Assembly (NCBI GenBank): GCA_007844125.1
Contig: CM017567.1
Coordinates: forward strand, 30,767,380-30,831,379
Direction: 5' to 3'
DNA length: 64,000 bases
Origin: Sinonovacula constricta
Taxonomy: Eukaryota > Mollusca > Bivalvia > Cardiida > Solecurtidae
Positions 60,614-64,000 of this stretch are shown here, piece by piece. The position numbers and the translations under genes were made by a program. The notes beneath the pieces were generated by a model. That model did not search any database and was not told the DNA's origin. It worked only from the letters and a program-made list of their open reading frames with translations. Within the stretch, counting starts at the first letter, position 1. Each line of letters starts with the position of its first letter.

Positions 60614-60614
60614 A
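60447..60614 (+). repeat. Nested tetranucleotide array (CTAA/CTGA/CTAA/CAAA/CTAA)
   Basis: About 168 bp in blocks: a run of CTAA, then CTGA, then CTAA, then CAAA, then CTAA. Each block differs from its neighbours by a single base change per unit, so variants arose and spread locally. Confidence 0.95.
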
Positions 60615-60619
60615 TATAT

Positions 60620-61200
60620 ATGTACTAATTTCGATTGTCTCCCTTTCACGAGGTTACAGAAAAAAGAGTATGTAAGTAGGCATACATGTTTTAACGACTC
60701 CATCCTAAGTTTTATTTTCATATCGTTCTAAATTTAAATTCTGATTCATATTTTTTTCTTTTCGTGATATGAGTGTGTTGGAAAATCTCTTGAATCTTAT
60801 AAAGATAATGTAAGAAAATGAGTACTACAATGTATTATCGGTATGTACATGACATCTAAAGTTTACCACTTTACCCCATGAAAGGTTTATGTGTCTGGCT
60901 TTTCGACAATTCGTCCAATGGGACATTTATCATTCCAAGAAATCTCTCAAACAATCGGACAATTACCAGCTTTATATTGCTACATGGTCAATGTTAGTTT
61001 CCGTATCGAAACCGTCTATCCTTCTGTATTAAAATTATACGCATAATAGATTTGTATTTTATAGATCGTCATGTCTTATGTTACTTATGCATCTGGTCAA
61101 TGATTTTATATCAACTATCAATTAAATTAAAAAATTATATACTTTTGTATACTTGAGATTAAGTTTGAATGTTGAACGCAATGCCGCTGCTACCTTTCCG
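60620..61200. other. No gene seen
   Basis: No supported feature between the two microsatellites. Confidence 0.45.
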
Positions 61201-61203
61201 CTA

Positions 61204-61320
<117 letters not shown>

Positions 61321-61410
61321 TTTTGAAAATGGCATATACAATGTACAAGCGACCATTTTTGTTCACAATGTATATTTATGATTATTAGTTATCGAAAGCA
61401 ATGTCTAAGG

Positions 61411-61476
<66 letters not shown>
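61411..61476 (+). repeat. (TATC)n microsatellite
   Basis: About 65 bp of perfect tetranucleotide repeats. Confidence 0.95.
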
Positions 61477-61499
61477 CAGTACTGAAAATCATGAAATTG

Positions 61500-61700
61500 A
61501 CAAACGGAACGGAGTGGAAATGGAAATGAAACGTTTTTCGTTTCCTGTTGAAACGGAAACGGAACGGAGTGGAAATGGAAATGCAACGGAGCGCTACAAA
61601 CGCTTGAAACGGTGTAAACGGTATAAACGCTATAACCGGAGCGCTTGGAACGCTAGAAACGGTAGAAACGGAAAAATCGGAATGCTCGTAACGGTAGAGT
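61500..61700 (+). repeat. GAAACGG-type purine-rich minisatellite
   Basis: The word 'ggaacggagtggaaatgg' occurs twice about 51 bp apart. It is followed by roughly 10-bp units of the form gaaacggt / aaacgcta. The strand is strongly purine-biased and richer in CpG than its surroundings. The Lys/Arg-rich translation across it is a repeat product. Confidence 0.8.
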
Positions 61701-61859
61701 TATTTTCACTACCGCTTCAAACGTTTCTAGGTCACCCGATTATTTATAGTAACATTTCAACCGTTTCTTGGTACGAAATAAATTTAAACGAACACAATAA
61801 CTGGCTTCAATTTATCAACACAAACGCGCTTTTATATGTACTCTGCAGAAAGAAATAAC

Positions 61860-62560
61860 ATAAATTATTATCAAAAAATCGTATTTATCAAACTTGTACA
61901 TTACAGTTCCGAAACCGCACGAGTTGTCCAAGTCATCGTGTACCGTTAAAACAGAAACTGCACTAAAAATCACTCCGCACGATAAAACACGCAATTTAAC
62001 TATAATATTGCGTTTCTGTCGAAACTGATGTTTTAATTAATTCCAATGAATAGCTTAACATCCGCCTTGGATCGACATTCTTAGTCTTCTTTGTTTGGCA
62101 TATGAAGATAGTGTGTACACAGCTGTCATTACACGTATGCGCGCGCAATGTCGCAGCATTTCCCGAGTTTGAATTTTCGCTAATTACTTTGTAGCTGCAT
62201 GGTCCGTTCCCGGATCAACTACGCCAATCATTTTTGTGTGAACATACTTGCTTAAAGTATTTTTCATTTACAAAGAATGCATTGCGTGGTACAAAATAAA
62301 GTTACTTAATGAAATTAAACCTCAACCAAAAGAAGGTAACACATCTCATATAACACAAAAAAACATAAAACAACTACACATAAAACAAACAAACAATGCT
62401 ATGTATTATTGCAAGGTGTGACCCAATCAAGAACCAATAACATCCTCCCCGGCACTCAGAGCCAATGACAAGTATGATCCTAAAGTTCAACGTCTGAATA
62501 ACCATAGATTGCCAAAAAGTGCACGTATACAATCATCGATTGACAGTTAAATGAAACAAC
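61860..62560. other. No gene seen
   Basis: No supported feature. A short CAAA-rich patch lies at 62,350-62,400. Confidence 0.45.
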
Positions 62561-62619
62561 CGTGATAAAAACTTACATCACGATAAATATTAAAGACATA
62601 ATAATCATTACCGCCATTA

Positions 62620-62860
62620 AATTCACCTGATCACACATGATCATCATCAGGATCCCATATTACTTATATAATCACCACTAATCATCATCAAAAGCAGCAT
62701 CACCGGCATCACGATCTACATCATAATCGTCATGAGCATCAGCATCACCGTAACCGTTATTACCATTTACATTATAATCATAAACAGCATCGGTATCACC
62801 GTCATCATTATCAGCAGAAGCAGCAGTAGCAGCAGCAGCACCGTCATTTACATCATCATT
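62620..62860 (+). repeat. Degenerate CAT/CAG/CAC trinucleotide region
   Basis: A ~240-bp run of imperfect catcat, cagcag and caccac units, with an ordered (CAG)-like cluster at 62,815-62,840. It is an aged trinucleotide array. The Ile/Ser/Thr-rich frame is not a gene. Confidence 0.85.
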
Positions 62861-62869
62861 ACTTTAGTT

Positions 62870-64000
62870 ACAGGGGTATGGATATGTATTTTATTTTATC
62901 TTGCCTCTTTGTCAAGCAAAGTTTCTTCTGCTTCTAATCTTAATTGTTATATATCTTATAATGAACAATGTTGTAAATTTGGACAATGTTGTCAAAATTC
63001 CTATTTCTAAATGCATAGTTCCCATAATGCGCTGTTACATATATAGGATTAATCGGAATTCGTGGACCGCGATTAAGAATCTGCATACAACTTTTGACTT
63101 GACTTGCAACTATTTGAATGAGGCCTGGCTACTGCTCATTTTCCCATTCATGTCTTGAATGTTCTATGCCAAAATGTGGTCTAATGAGGGCCCTACCGGG
63201 TACTTAATTTTTGTACCCATTTAAAGATAGAAATATATTAATTTAAAATATATCGTTTTGTAAATTGATATTATGTTTCTCCATGCGCGTGGGTAGGGTT
63301 CATGCCATCATAACGTTCTACTCTAATTGAATCCCTAATTTTAAGACAGGAGCGGACACCCCAACTAATTAAGCTAATTGGCAGTTTTATGACACCTTGT
63401 TTGTCTAGTGGACAGGAAGTGTGACCGTGTTTTGGCGTCTTTTCCACTTCGCAAGAACACATGCATCCTCTATGCAGCTGTGTTTGAAAATGTCACCTTA
63501 TGGCAGTCGCGTGGTTTATGACCTTCACCTTTTAAAGAGCAATATGCATTGACTTACGCGAGGACAACAAAAAGGACAAAACACTAAGGTGCACGATATC
63601 TTTTTTGGCTCATAAAAGGACCTAACGCTATATTTAGTAGTACCCACAATGGTGCACCCTTTCCCCACCCACTATTTTTTAGTTTAAGAAGAGGAAACGT
63701 GGATGTGGGGATTGGGGATTTCTTATAGTAAATACTACATTAATTGTCGTGTTTTTGTAAATAATGTTATCAAGAGAAGACACATCAAGGAACACAGTCT
63801 AATGTATATTTTCATCTCGTGTTTATTGCAAATGTATTATTTCAATGGCTCGCCTATTCTTTTGTAGTTAATCCATACCTTAAATAAAAATAATACCTTT
63901 TTAAAAGTTTATGATCATTCAAAGGACTAAAAAGTTTTTGTAAGGACATTTATATAAGTAAAAACATGCGCAGTCTGAAATATTACTACATAGTATAGTT
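62870..64000. other. No gene seen
   Basis: No recognisable exon. The minus-strand frame at 63,271-63,462 is Cys/His-containing but matches no motif I know. Confidence 0.45.

Noticed and set aside
61514..61858. Lys/Arg/Asn-rich 114-codon frame resembling an RNA-binding low-complexity protein
   Set aside because: The first ~60 codons are minisatellite sequence. The remainder has no motif and no splice context.

Overview
This is AT-rich animal nuclear DNA, most likely from a bivalve mollusc. That assignment is an inference from the repeat types (a Penelope-like element, non-LTR retrotransposons, tRNA-derived SINEs, abundant tri- and tetranucleotide microsatellites) and from long gene-poor stretches. 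No bacterial operon, rRNA, CRISPR array or convincing multi-exon host gene is visible. Almost every open frame is a chance frame, a microsatellite translation or a transposon relic.

Layout. 1-6.4 kb: copies of a ~300-bp dispersed repeat, a LINE 3' tail (2.28-2.62 kb) and a decayed RNase H-bearing LINE on the minus strand (4.57-6.44 kb) that carries a foldback hairpin. 6.4-13.7 kb: gene-poor sequence containing a diverged duplicate of the 1.8-3.8 kb region and a (TA)n array. 13.7-34.6 kb: a diverged head-to-tail duplication of an ~8.7-kb unit. The second copy is enlarged by later insertions: a LINE at 25.67-27.18 kb, a 74-bp tRNA relic inside a 32-bp direct repeat, two copies of the ~300-bp repeat, and a ~575-bp segment. 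34.6-41.7 kb: a tRNA-derived SINE, a promoter-like palindrome followed by a broken coding fragment, and a small 'atggcgg' open frame. 41.7-44.4 kb: a frameshifted Penelope-like retroelement. 44.4-64 kb: microsatellites, a hAT-like terminus, a possible signal-peptide exon at 50.9 kb with phase-compatible downstream acceptors, a 0.5-kb tandem duplication at 55.5-56.5 kb, and a nested tetranucleotide array.

The best host-gene candidate is the 61-bp exon at 50,898-50,958 (hydrophobic signal peptide, consensus donor, phase-1 intron); its downstream exons are uncertain. The main structural story is duplication followed by lineage-specific insertion in one copy, which gives a relative timeline for several mobile elements. 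I found no evidence of a new multi-gene system.
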